In this document: positions 34,000 through 41,891 of the stretch, piece by piece | Numbering within the stretch: position 1 is the first letter of the stretch | Layout of the letters: each line of letters begins with the position of its first letter | Source of the DNA: Mesorhizobium qingshengii | GTDB lineage: Bacteria; Pseudomonadota; Alphaproteobacteria; Rhizobiales; Rhizobiaceae | Assembly (NCBI RefSeq): GCF_900103325.1 | Contig: NZ_FMXM01000031.1 | Coordinates: 1 to 48,844, forward strand | DNA: 48,844 nt | Direction: 5' to 3' | Notes under the pieces: model-generated | The model's input: the letters and a program-made list of their open reading frames with translations, nothing else | What the model was told of the DNA's origin: nothing | The model's database searches: none | Made by a program: the position numbers and the translations under genes

Positions 34000-34683
34000 T
34001 TAGGCTAGGCCCAGCTTCTTCTTGAGCTCGGCATTTTCCTTGCGCAGACGGTCGGCAAGCAGGTTCTTAAGGCGCTTGTTTTCTTCTTCGAGCGCGACAA
34101 GATCACGGAGATCGCCGCTGTCTGAAGAAGGTGCGGCAGCCCTCTTCCAATAATAGTAGGTCTGCTCGGATATGCCGGCCTGGCCGACCGCAATCTTGCT
34201 GGTCGCGCCGGCAGCGATCGATTTCTCGATCTGGGCAAGCTTCTGGGCGCGTTCATTCTCGGAATATGTCTTGCGGGCGGTCTTCGCTGCCACGGGAGCC
34301 TTTGCGGCTGGGGGCGCAGGTTTCGCTCCGTTCTTGCGGGCCGGCTTTACGAGCTCTGTCTTCGCTTTCTTTGCTCGCGGGCCTTTCTTCTTCGATTCAG
34401 GCACTTCCACTTTGGCTGGGGCTACTGTCGTCTGAACAGTCTGAGCGTCCTGAAAATCGGCCATCATATACTCCGCTAGTGGTTTATCCCCTTCTTCAGC
34501 ATCAAGGGGTCTTATACTGAAGTCAATGACCTGGGAATTTGGGAACTGAGCAGCATGAGCCGGCTGTGACATCTCCGTGGCAATTTTGGACAGGTCAAGA
34601 TCGCCCCAGATCGAATGGCTTGGCTTCTGCTTACCGCGCCTCTGTTTCAGTTCCACGATGAATGGCCGGATCTGGCGCTTCAT
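34000..34683 (-). CDS. SyrB-like plasmid regulator
   Basis: 227 residues. The N-terminus (MKRQIRPFIVELKQRRGKQK) is followed by a polar stretch and a Lys/Ala/Pro-rich linker (about 90-135). The C-terminal 90 residues carry a helix-turn-helix-like KIAVGQAGISEQTYYYWKRA and a coiled-coil EEENKRLKNLLADRLRKENA, like SyrB of rhizobia and the orphan HTH of IS3-type elements. SyrB-type proteins are transcriptional repressors in symbiosis plasmids. The gene converges on the DUF1173 gene with 35 bp between the stops. The promoter lies in 34684-34974, where I see no gene. Confidence 0.7.
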   Translation of the reverse strand: MKRQIRPFIVELKQRRGKQKPSHSIWGDLDLSKIATEMSQPAHAAQFPNSQVIDFSIRPLDAEEGDKPLAEYMMADFQDAQTVQTTVAPAKVEVPESKKKGPRAKKAKTELVKPARKNGAKPAPPAAKAPVAAKTARKTYSENERAQKLAQIEKSIAAGATSKIAVGQAGISEQTYYYWKRAAAPSSDSGDLRDLVALEEENKRLKNLLADRLRKENAELKKKLGLA

Positions 34684-34974
34684 AGTCTGTTCCTTGATGT
34701 GAGCATGACTTGCTAGCCAAGTCGCAGTTTGGGTTAGCGAGTACCCGACCTATCATATCGCTTTCGCCGTGCTTTATCGGAGAAGCCCCGCAACGAGCAA
34801 GCGGTGTGTCATAGGCCCAGGGGCATTCGGCTCAATCAACGGGGGCAAACATGCCTACCGAGAGAGAGCTGCCTCATACACGCGATGCTCAGGCGTCTAG
34901 CCGGCGGAGGGCGATGACTGTGCACAATCCGGCTGGAGCGATTGCAATCCTTATATTCTTGGGAACATCTTCTC

Positions 34975-35370
34975 ATGGCGGCGGATGAGCTGGACGCGCT
35001 TGTTTTCGGGATGGCGGTCGACAGCGTTCGTGCGCTTTCTGTTCCTTTCGCGGAAAAAGTCGCGGAAGTCGCCCACAGAAGCCTGGGCGTTGTGCTTTTT
35101 AATTTGCGCATCGATGGCGACATGGAACTTCAGCGCGTCGCCGCCATCCGGTATCCAAGCAATCAGACAGGGGTTCTGGTGCTGGATAAGCAGGGCTTGT
35201 TGACCAGCCATTGCATGGTCAATGGCACTTTCTCCAGCTTTATCGCTCCGTTGGAGGACTGGAACACGCTGCCGCTCGCAGCGCAGGCCAGGACGAGTAT
35301 CGCCGGCCCGGCCAGCCTGTTCATCGGCGCTTTACGCAATGCCGGATACCTCCCGCGTGGCAGGCACTGA
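34975..35370 (+). CDS. Hypothetical protein
   Basis: 131 residues from the ATG at 34975 (MAADELDALVFGMAVDSVRA); a TTG at 34942 with GGAG upstream is an alternative start adding 11 residues. The protein reads as a compact soluble domain with alternating strands (GVVLFNLRIDGD, GVLVLDKQGLLTSHCM, SLFIGALRNAGYLPRG) and no signal peptide. I do not recognise the family. Codon use is ordinary for the plasmid, so it is probably a real gene, standing alone on the plus strand among minus-strand genes. Confidence 0.55.
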   Translation: MAADELDALVFGMAVDSVRALSVPFAEKVAEVAHRSLGVVLFNLRIDGDMELQRVAAIRYPSNQTGVLVLDKQGLLTSHCMVNGTFSSFIAPLEDWNTLPLAAQARTSIAGPASLFIGALRNAGYLPRGRH

Positions 35371-35545
35371 CCCCAAGTTTTGCGGAGGACCGGATGCTTG
35401 TATCCTCGGGGCAGTTGGCCATACGGTCTCGCATGTCCCTACAGCTTGAGGAAGGGCCGTACGCGGGTGCATCCACTGAGCGAAAGTCGGTCACCGTGAT
35501 GGAGAGACGCTTCGCCGCCGAAGCGCGGTTCTTATAGATGCCCAT
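35321..35545 (-). CDS. Small hypothetical protein, weak
   Basis: 74 residues from ATG 35545 (MGIYKNRASAAKRLSITVTD), with AAGGAAGG at good spacing and GC-rich third positions in its first half. It follows the broken gene at 35561 by 15 bp in the same direction. Against it, the last 50 bp overlap the convergent plus-strand gene, and the C-terminal part has no coding character. The true gene may be a fragment whose end has been lost. Confidence 0.35.
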   Translation of the reverse strand: MGIYKNRASAAKRLSITVTDFRSVDAPAYGPSSSCRDMRDRMANCPEDTSIRSSAKLGVSACHAGGIRHCVKRR

Positions 35546-35560
35546 CGTCGCCTTCCTTCG

Positions 35561-35817
35561 TCAGCTCCGACGCAATCGCACTTTGGACAGGAATTCGTCG
35601 ATCTCGAGATCCGACAGATCATCGAGCAGCCTGAAGGCAGCATCATGCCTTCCGTCGTTCACGAGAATCGTGCGTTTGCCGCGATGTTCGGCCCACCCGG
35701 TCTCGGGGTCTGCGTTGCGATGCCGGGAGTGTCTTTGTGACGGCTGAACAGTTGAAACATCTGCTCGCGGGTGGCAACGCCGTCGAGCACCTTCCTGAAG
35801 GGTGGATGTGCGGCCAT
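35561..35817 (-). pseudogene. Short gene apparently broken by a frameshift
   Basis: ATG 35817 has a good AGGAGA before it and opens MAAHPPFRKVLDGVATREQM followed by FQLFSRHKDTPGIAT. Near 35715-35720 the frame loses sense, while the neighbouring frame continues ADPETGWAEHRGKRTILVND, then GRHDAAFRLLDDLSDLEIDE and a stop at 35561. Joined, the two make a coherent protein of about 85 residues. Either there is a true mutation, a sequencing error, or a shorter 52-residue product ending at 35659. I do not know the family. Confidence 0.5.
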
Positions 35818-35947
35818 GGTGTCTCCTGAACGCAGCTCGGCCACGCGCGGCATTACCGCGCCATGGCAACTGCTTGCTGTGTTGTGGCTGTCGACTGGCC
35901 GAGCCCGCGGTCGGCGCGTGCACCGGCGATGATGGGGTTTGCAGGGT

Positions 35948-36340
35948 TCAGGCGGCGCGTCGTTCGGAGGACCGCGAAGCGTCTCGACCAACCCCGGTGA
36001 TGGCACGGACGGCGGCGGCGAGCGCCGGGATCTCGTCGAGCATGCCGAGTGCAACGAAGTGGTTGGCCCCGCCGGTATAGTCCTTGCGGCCCTTGCAGGT
36101 GCGGATCAGGATGCCGTGACCTGAGGACAGACCGAACTGACCGACCTGAATGTAGGCGTGGTCATGGTGCAGGGTAATTTCACCGGAAACGGCGATGCCC
36201 GCCCTGTTGGAGCGCAGGTCGAAGCTCCCCTGCGGCAGGGCAAGTTCGGCGGCCAGTTTCTTCAGCCGTGAACGGGCTGTCTTGTGGAAACGTCTCTTCT
36301 GCTGCTCGTCATAGGAGCAGCTTCTTTTCCAATCGAACAT
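35948..36340 (-). CDS. Hypothetical protein
   Basis: 130 residues. I chose the ATG at 36340 (MFDWKRSCSYDEQQKRRFHK) because GGAG lies seven bases upstream; an ATG four codons earlier includes that GGAG. The sequence is basic with a central beta-like part (GIAVSGEITLHHDHAYIQVG, GILIRTCKGRKDYTGGANHF) and a helical end. No known domain is recognised. It lies downstream of the ParB-like gene in the same direction, separated by two hairpins. Confidence 0.6.
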   Translation of the reverse strand: MFDWKRSCSYDEQQKRRFHKTARSRLKKLAAELALPQGSFDLRSNRAGIAVSGEITLHHDHAYIQVGQFGLSSGHGILIRTCKGRKDYTGGANHFVALGMLDEIPALAAAVRAITGVGRDASRSSERRAA

Positions 36341-36363
36341 GTGAATCTCCATGAAACGAAAGC

Positions 36364-36439
36364 GCCCGGGATTGCTGTGGCGATCCCGGGCTTGAAAGTG
36401 AGTTGGAACTGAAATGGGTCCGGCCGCGATGCCGGACCC
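36364..36439 (-). terminator. Two consecutive hairpins after the ParB-like gene
   Basis: On the minus strand, reading from the gene end at 36459, a stem GGGTCCGGC/GCCGGACCC (36416-36439) is followed by GCCCGGGAT/ATCCCGGGC (36364-36391). Both are perfect nine-pair stems. Only short T stretches follow, so they may attenuate rather than stop transcription into the next gene, which starts at 36340. Confidence 0.45.
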
Positions 36440-36458
36440 GTGCGGAGCGGGAGGCCGA

Positions 36459-38603
36459 CTATTCGACGGCCTGGAGGTGGTCCGCCTCGTCGCTGTCGAT
36501 GGTCACCGGCTTATCGGAGGGCGGATCCAAATCGTCGGCGAGGAAGGCCGGCAGTTCGGCGGCGTCGCCGTCGAGAGCCGTCTCGTCCGACCTGTCGTCG
36601 GCGACCGCATCACCAGCATCCACTTCATCGACCTCAAGGCGCAGTGGCTCAGGCAGCCAGTTCGATCCTTCGAGAAGACGGGCAGCTTCACGAGCCATGA
36701 TATCCTTCTTCATGTGGTCGATCAGCTGCGCGGAGTCTGCGCCACGGGCTTCACGGACAGCCTGCAGGATCCGCGCCTTGGTGAGCCGCCCGAGGAACTC
36801 GACCGTGGGCGTCCATCCGGCGTCGACCATATCGAACTGGAGCGAGCGGCCAAGCACGTCTGCATGCACGAGCGCCTTCGCTCGCCTGTTCCAGGGTTCG
36901 ACAACCGCATTGAGGGTCAGCGAGACACAGTGCGCGAACAGGGCCCTGCGGCTTGCTTCGTCGAGGCCGAAAAGGAAATCCCACAGGCCTTCCGCTTCAT
37001 CGGGCAATTCGCGGTTCCAGGCTTCGTGCCGCTCGGAGATCTCCTTGGCCCAGGATGTCTCGGCAAGACCGTCGACCTGGCTGAAGCTGCTGCTCTTCAG
37101 GCTGATCTCCAGGCACGTGTCGGGCGCGAAGCGATAGAAAACCTGCAGGACGAAGGCATGGAGCGCGGCGACGAAGGCGATGTCGACGTCACCGGCGAGC
37201 GCGTTGCGCAGCGCCAGCGTCCGCTGCGCGGTCAGGTCGAAGACGAGCCTATCGGGCAGTGGCTTGATGCCATCGTCCTCGCCGTCATCGCCAGGGGCCT
37301 CGTTCACCGGCTTGCCGTTGACGATAACATCATCGCCATCACCGTTGCCATTGGATCGGGTTCCGCCGTCGGCAACCCCTTCCTCGACCTCATCGACTTC
37401 GCCGGTTTCGGTCCGCGGCTCGTCCTCGGACCGCACGAAACCCGTGTCGACCTGGAGCTTGCCATTCGCGGCAAGCGTAACGAACACACCGGCGATGGTC
37501 TTCTGGGTGGGATCGTAGCTTTGAGGACGATCATCGATCGCATCGAGCTCGGCTCCCAGCTGGTCGAGCTTCGCCTCGATTGCTTCGTCGGCATCCTCGG
37601 CCTTGGCATAATCCGCATCCAGCTTGTCATATTCGGCCTTCAGCGCGTCGTAGCGTTCGATCTCCTCGCCGCTGAGTTCCTGCGCCTCTGCGTAGATGCG
37701 CCGCATTCCAGCGGTGTGGCCGTAAGGAAAACTGATCGCCGCCTCGACCCATTTCCAGCCTTCGGCGCGTATCGCCTCGGCATCCACCTTCAGCCTGTCG
37801 AAGACAAGCTGCTCGAGAAGTGCGGCATCCTGGAACCAGCCGCCGGAATCCTGTTCGAACAGGTCGCGAAGGATGATGCCGCCAGCTGCTTCATAGGCCT
37901 CGGCGCCGACATAGACGGCCCGGCGATCATCGGCCCGCACCGTCGTCTCCGTCAGCAGGCGTCTGATGTAGTATGGTTCCTGCGTGTGCGAGCTGGAAAT
38001 CCGCTCCCAGACCTGTTCCTGGCGCGCGTGATCGTCCGAGATCGAAAACGCCATTAGCTGTTCGAGCCGGATTTCGTCCTTCTCGTAGAGATCGAGAAGC
38101 TTCGGTGACACCGAGGCCAGCCGCAGGCGCTGCCTCACCGTCGCCGGCGATACGAAGAAGCGGGCGCCGATCTCGTCTGGATCGAGGCCCTGATCGCTGA
38201 GCGTCTTGAAGGCCCGAAACTGGTCGAGCGGATGAAGGTCGGCGCGCCGCAGGTTTTCGGCAAGCGAATCCTCCTCGGCCGAGGTCTCCTGCCCGCGGTT
38301 GACGATGCAGGGGATCGGCTCGTTCTTCGCCAGGCGCTTCTGCTTGATGAGGATGCCGAGCGCGAGATAACGCCGGCCGCCTGCGGGCACCTCGAACGTG
38401 CCGGTCTCCTCGCCCTCGCCGTCGAGCACGGGACGGACGTTAAGGCTCTGGATCAGCTTTCGCCGTCCGATGTCTTCGGCCAGCTGCTCGATCGACACCC
38501 CGTCCTTGATGCGCCGAACATTCTTCTGCGACAGCATTAGCCTGTCATAGGGAATATTCTCCGCGGCGTTCATCGCGATCTTCTGAATGGCGTTCTTTGC
38601 CAT
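36459..38603 (-). CDS. Large ParB/RepB-type DNA-binding protein
   Basis: 714 residues from ATG 38603 (MAKNAIQKIAMNAAENIPYD), with GGAG nine bases upstream. The N-terminal 230 residues are a ParB module: box I-like VPAGGRRYLALGIL, box II SLAENLRRADLHPLDQFRAF, and an HTH (GLDPDEIGARFFVSPATVRQ). The rest, about 480 residues, is acidic and far longer than in chromosomal ParB (about 300). It has no ParA partner next to it. It follows the DUF932 gene. Such extended ParB proteins recur on Rhizobiales plasmids with DUF932, DUF1173 and DUF736 (from recall); a nuclease or gene-regulatory role is possible. Confidence 0.82.
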   Translation of the reverse strand: MAKNAIQKIAMNAAENIPYDRLMLSQKNVRRIKDGVSIEQLAEDIGRRKLIQSLNVRPVLDGEGEETGTFEVPAGGRRYLALGILIKQKRLAKNEPIPCIVNRGQETSAEEDSLAENLRRADLHPLDQFRAFKTLSDQGLDPDEIGARFFVSPATVRQRLRLASVSPKLLDLYEKDEIRLEQLMAFSISDDHARQEQVWERISSSHTQEPYYIRRLLTETTVRADDRRAVYVGAEAYEAAGGIILRDLFEQDSGGWFQDAALLEQLVFDRLKVDAEAIRAEGWKWVEAAISFPYGHTAGMRRIYAEAQELSGEEIERYDALKAEYDKLDADYAKAEDADEAIEAKLDQLGAELDAIDDRPQSYDPTQKTIAGVFVTLAANGKLQVDTGFVRSEDEPRTETGEVDEVEEGVADGGTRSNGNGDGDDVIVNGKPVNEAPGDDGEDDGIKPLPDRLVFDLTAQRTLALRNALAGDVDIAFVAALHAFVLQVFYRFAPDTCLEISLKSSSFSQVDGLAETSWAKEISERHEAWNRELPDEAEGLWDFLFGLDEASRRALFAHCVSLTLNAVVEPWNRRAKALVHADVLGRSLQFDMVDAGWTPTVEFLGRLTKARILQAVREARGADSAQLIDHMKKDIMAREAARLLEGSNWLPEPLRLEVDEVDAGDAVADDRSDETALDGDAAELPAFLADDLDPPSDKPVTIDSDEADHLQAVE

Positions 38604-38777
38604 GGTCAGGTTCTCCATGACGGGCGGCCCGGGGCCTCTCCCCGAACCTCCAAGCCCGTCAGAACCCTCCCCTCCCCCCTCTGCCTCCAAGTCTCACGCC
38701 GACCCGGCCCCGGCTCGCGGATCTCGACGCGACCGAGCCGCCCGAGAGGGCCCCAGCATGTTGGCGTCACCGGGACG

Positions 38778-38814
38778 AAAAAAGCGCGGTCCTCTTGCTT
38801 CGGAGGACCGCGCT
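38778..38814 (-). terminator. Rho-independent terminator after DUF932
   Basis: AGCGCGGTCCTC (38783-38794) pairs perfectly with GAGGACCGCGCT (38803-38814) around an eight-base loop. On the minus strand the stem is followed by a run of six T's (plus-strand A's 38778-38783). It lies 68 bp past the DUF932 stop and 175 bp before the ParB-like start, so the two genes are probably separate transcription units. Confidence 0.85.
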
Positions 38815-38881
38815 GGGATTGATGGAGATGGACTGGAGGCGAGGCCGGCGATGAGCGTTTTCGCTGCCGGCCTCCGCAGGA

Positions 38882-40078
38882 TCAGGCGGCGAAATCGAGA
38901 AGCTTCTTGGCCTTGCCCTCCATTTCCAGGCGAACATCCTGATGCGGCTTGTCGCGCGCGACCCGCGTGATGCCCTGCACGAAATCAAAGATCGATTCCG
39001 GTGGTCTGCCTTCCTCCATGAGAACAGTATCGATGATCTTCGTGGTCTCGGACTTGGAGAAGCCGCGCTTGCGCAGGAAGCTCTGGCGATCGTCGTCGTC
39101 CCGAGCGACGATCCGTTGCCGCGCTGTCTTGATGCCGTTGACGAACGGCATGGGCGAGGAATCGGCAAACTGGATCAGGGCCGGCTCGGCCTCCAGGGCG
39201 AAACGGGAGGCTGCGTATTTTGAATGGCGGATGGTGATTTCCTCGAAATCTTCCACGCCCCACAGATTTCGATTCTGGCACACTGCGCGCAGATAGAAGC
39301 TGGCGATCCCAAGGGTGCGGGCTCCGACCTCGGAGTTCCAGCAATAGAAGCCGCGGAAGTAGAGATCCGGCTCCCCATTCGGTAGCCGCCCGGCCTCGAT
39401 CGGGTTCAGATCGTCGACCAGAAACACGAAGATATCGCGATCAGACGCGTAGAGCGTCGTGGTGTCCCTGGAGATGTCGACGAGCGGATTGTAGATTCCC
39501 GTTGACCAGTCGAGCACACCGGGCACTTTCCAGCGCGTGTCGCCGGTACCGTTGCCGGCGATGTTTTGGACGGCGTCCACCAGTTCTGAATCGAATATTC
39601 TGCCGTAGTCAGGGCCCGTTACCGCTCGCAGCTCAATGCGTCCGTTCTCGATTTCAAGCGTCTTCACCTGCTCGGCACGGTGGTTGAGGAGACCATGCTG
39701 AAGGTTGATCGCCGCGAGCGGAGCAGGAAGCTGGCGAAGATAGGTGGCCGGCGCGCCGACCAGGCTGGCTAGTTGGCCAAAACTCCAATGGGTGGGGGCA
39801 ACTGGGGCCGGCGCATCGGGTATCATTAGCCTCAGGCGCTCCGGGTCATCGCAGCTGGCCTCGACGCGGATCAGCTCACTTTCGACGACGCGGGTCTTGC
39901 TGCACTCCGATCGGCTCTTCACCGAATTCCGAAGGTCGGTGAGCGATAGGTATCGCTCGTCCACTGGCCGGTTGAACCATTCTGACGACACGCGGCCGAT
40001 GCGTTGGCCGCGGCTGACGTCGACCTTGTAACCGGCACGCTCGTTGCGCTTGGGCGTGTGAATTTCCATCTGGGTCAT
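38882..40078 (-). CDS. DUF932 family protein
   Basis: 398 residues from ATG 40078. Family features include HWSFGQLASLVGAPATYLRQ, LPAPLAAINLQHGLLNHRA, a central DYGRIFDSELVDAVQNIAGN, FVFLVDDLNPIEAG and RGFYCWNSEVGARTLGIASF. DUF932 proteins occur on phages and conjugative plasmids. Their role is not settled; some are near anti-restriction genes. It is followed by a clear terminator. Confidence 0.85.
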   Translation of the reverse strand: MTQMEIHTPKRNERAGYKVDVSRGQRIGRVSSEWFNRPVDERYLSLTDLRNSVKSRSECSKTRVVESELIRVEASCDDPERLRLMIPDAPAPVAPTHWSFGQLASLVGAPATYLRQLPAPLAAINLQHGLLNHRAEQVKTLEIENGRIELRAVTGPDYGRIFDSELVDAVQNIAGNGTGDTRWKVPGVLDWSTGIYNPLVDISRDTTTLYASDRDIFVFLVDDLNPIEAGRLPNGEPDLYFRGFYCWNSEVGARTLGIASFYLRAVCQNRNLWGVEDFEEITIRHSKYAASRFALEAEPALIQFADSSPMPFVNGIKTARQRIVARDDDDRQSFLRKRGFSKSETTKIIDTVLMEEGRPPESIFDFVQGITRVARDKPHQDVRLEMEGKAKKLLDFAA

Positions 40079-40414
40079 GGGTGTCGCTCCTCGGCGGGCG
40101 CCGGAAGACTCTCTCCCGGACCTCTACCCGCCACCGCAACCCGCCCGCCCTCTTCCTCTCCCGGCATCCGCGCTCCGCTACAAGCGTCGCCGTCGCGGCA
40201 GCGGCCTCTTCAAGGCCTGCAACCAGGAAGGAATGCTCGACCTTCAGGAAAGCCAGAGCCTGGACCCGGTAGCAGTTCGCGGAAATTGGAGGCAACTGGT
40301 CTTGAGATTGGGCAATTGCCAGTTCTGTTCTGGCCCTAGCCAGAAATGTATGAATTGACCCAACGTCATGATACGCGAAGACCGCGTCATGGTCGGAATT
40401 GAAAGTCTAATGGC
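40079..40414. other. Intergenic region before DUF982
   Basis: No gene recognised. The first 130 bases are pyrimidine-rich with CCTC/TCCC stretches, the untranslated leader of the minus-strand DUF932 gene. Near 40367-40393 there is an imperfect inverted repeat (ATGATACGCG with CGCGTCAT). Promoters of the divergent DUF932 and DUF982 genes should lie here, but I find no convincing -35/-10 pair. Confidence 0.4.
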
Positions 40415-40657
40415 ATGTCGAGCAGGTTCGTCCGGCCCGTGGTGGTGCAAGTTGGCCGGCAGGAGCGTGAGCGCATCATTTTCGACGTGAATGATGCAGC
40501 CGCGATCCTGCTGCGGAGTTTTCCTCATCAAACGACGAAGCGAAAACTGGCTATGGATGCATGCCTTCAGGTTCTGCGTGGTCAAGCTCAGACGCCCGTT
40601 GCGAGACGGGCCTTCGTTGCAGCGGCGTTGGAAGCCAAAATCCTACGCAGCGACTGA
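40415..40657 (+). CDS. DUF982 family protein
   Basis: 80 residues (MSSRFVRPVVVQVGRQERER). The layout fits the DUF982 family of small rhizobial proteins: a first strand VVVQVG, then the helix NDAAAILLRSFPHQTTKRKL, AMDACLQVLRGQAQTPVARR and AFVAAALEAKI. They are very frequent on rhizobial plasmids, function unknown. Length is normal for the family. The start ATG follows directly from an AT-richer leader; no strong Shine-Dalgarno is visible. Confidence 0.7.
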   Translation: MSSRFVRPVVVQVGRQERERIIFDVNDAAAILLRSFPHQTTKRKLAMDACLQVLRGQAQTPVARRAFVAAALEAKILRSD

Positions 40658-40855
40658 GGTCCAAATTGATAGTGGCCTCGATGGCTTCCAATGCGACTGG
40701 GAAAAATAGAGCTTCACAACAGCGCGGCGACCGGATTTCTAGAGCCCGCAGTAGAGGATCGAGTCCTGCTGTCGTGGGAAACAACCCGACATCCATCCGC
40801 TTGACTCGACAACGGTCAGGATGGCGGCAACATTTACCTCGATCGGAGATGGGAT

Positions 40856-41074
40856 ATGCGAGATTTGCCGAGCGGCATCGATGCTGACGTTGTGATTGAA
40901 GTCGGTCGGCTTCTCGATGATGCCGAGGATTTCCCGCCGTTGCCGGTGCACGAACTGGTCAAGCGGATTCGTACGACACTGCGGACCCGCCTTTCCGATC
41001 AGGACATCGAAAAACTGGTCGTCGAGATGGCTTCTAATCGTGGATTGCCCATTGTCTTCGACAAGCCTGCATGA
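40856..41074 (+). CDS. Small hypothetical protein
   Basis: 72 residues from ATG 40856 (MRDLPSGIDADVVIEVGRLL), with GGAGATGGG just upstream. It is acidic and mainly helical, ending VEMASNRGLPIVFDKPA. It looks like a genuine small cytoplasmic protein, family unknown. It follows the DUF982 gene by about 200 bp in the same direction. Confidence 0.5.
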   Translation: MRDLPSGIDADVVIEVGRLLDDAEDFPPLPVHELVKRIRTTLRTRLSDQDIEKLVVEMASNRGLPIVFDKPA

Positions 41075-41259
41075 CCGGAGAGGACGGCCGGTCGTCGTCG
41101 CCCCAGTTTACCTGGCGCAAGAAAAAGGCCGGACTCGGGGCCCGGCCAGGTGTGAAGGTCAAAACCTCCAGAGGGGAACGCGCCAGACGAATGGGAGGAA
41201 ACATTTGGCGCACCCGCCACATGGGTCAGCAAAGGCGACACTTCAACGACATGCCGTAG
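41071..41259 (+). CDS. Small basic hypothetical protein, doubtful
   Basis: 62 residues; its ATG overlaps the previous stop (ATGA), which is what a coupled gene would show. The product is Arg/Lys-rich and of low complexity (SRGERARRMGGNIWRTRHMG), with rare AGA and AGG codons. A minus-strand terminator-like hairpin lies inside it. It may be a chance frame. Confidence 0.3.
   Translation: MTGEDGRSSSPQFTWRKKKAGLGARPGVKVKTSRGERARRMGGNIWRTRHMGQQRRHFNDMP
41122..41147 (-). terminator. Terminator-like hairpin downstream of the cold-shock gene
   Basis: GGCCGG (41127-41132) pairs with CCGGCC (41142-41147), loop of nine, and on the minus strand is followed by five T's (plus-strand A's 41122-41126). It lies about 185 bp past the cold-shock gene stop, which would give that mRNA a long 3' end. 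Confidence 0.5.
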
Positions 41260-41331
41260 GCCACCAGACCTGTTCTCTTGGTGCACCGAAGCTTGCATGC
41301 CTAATGCGATTGCTGAAACGATATGGCTGGT

Positions 41332-41544
41332 TCAGCCAGCCTTGCTCAGGTTGCCGGCCGACGATTTGCCGGTCCGCCGATCCTGTTCTATCTCATAGTT
41401 GACCTTCTGGCCGTCAGCGAGCGTCGACAGGCCAGCGCGCTCGACAGCAGAAATATGGACAAACACGTCCTGTCCACCACCGTCGGGCTGGATGAAGCCA
41501 AAGCCCTTGGTCGCGTTGAACCACTTTACCGTTCCAGTCGCCAT
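41332..41544 (-). CDS. cspA: CspA-family cold-shock protein
   Basis: 70 residues from ATG 41544 (MATGTVKWFNATKGFGFIQP), with AAGGAAA upstream. RNP1 is KGFGFIQ and RNP2 is VFVHIS, both intact, and length is standard. Cold-shock proteins bind single-stranded RNA and DNA and act as RNA chaperones. A plasmid copy next to repABC is common in rhizobia. As in other csp genes the 5' leader is long; 41545-41891 holds it. Confidence 0.92.
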   Translation of the reverse strand: MATGTVKWFNATKGFGFIQPDGGGQDVFVHISAVERAGLSTLADGQKVNYEIEQDRRTGKSSAGNLSKAG

Positions 41545-41891
41545 ATAGGTATTTCCTTGCCGTAGGTGTCTACATATCTGCCAGGCCGACCGCACCGGCC
41601 GCCGCCGTTCTAGATAGATGCAGCAAATGGGCGTCATGGCAAGTCTGTAGCCTGTTTAAGGTACGTTGGCACCAAGCAGCGGTCCGCTGACCGCCGACGC
41701 CAGATCGAGAGTTGGCCAATGCCAGCATCGTATGATTGGGAACAGGACGCACGGAACACCTGCCCTGCGCTTGCGCCTTGTCGACCCAGATAGCCACCAA
41801 GTCCCCTTACCGGTCGGCGAAACCCAAGATCCATAAGGCCACATTGGCTTCGAGCTAGTCGCAAAGCGACAAGCTGCGGGATTGGCGATCG
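41545..41891. other. Region between repC end and the cold-shock gene
   Basis: No gene recognised; several short frames here are not supported by any motif. It should contain the promoter and long leader of the minus-strand cold-shock gene. In repABC plasmids the replication origin usually lies within repC, so I do not assign oriV to this stretch. Confidence 0.4.

Noticed and set aside
36414..38057. Open frame of over 500 codons on the plus strand
   Set aside because: It is antisense to the ParB-like gene, whose ParB boxes and HTH define the coding strand.
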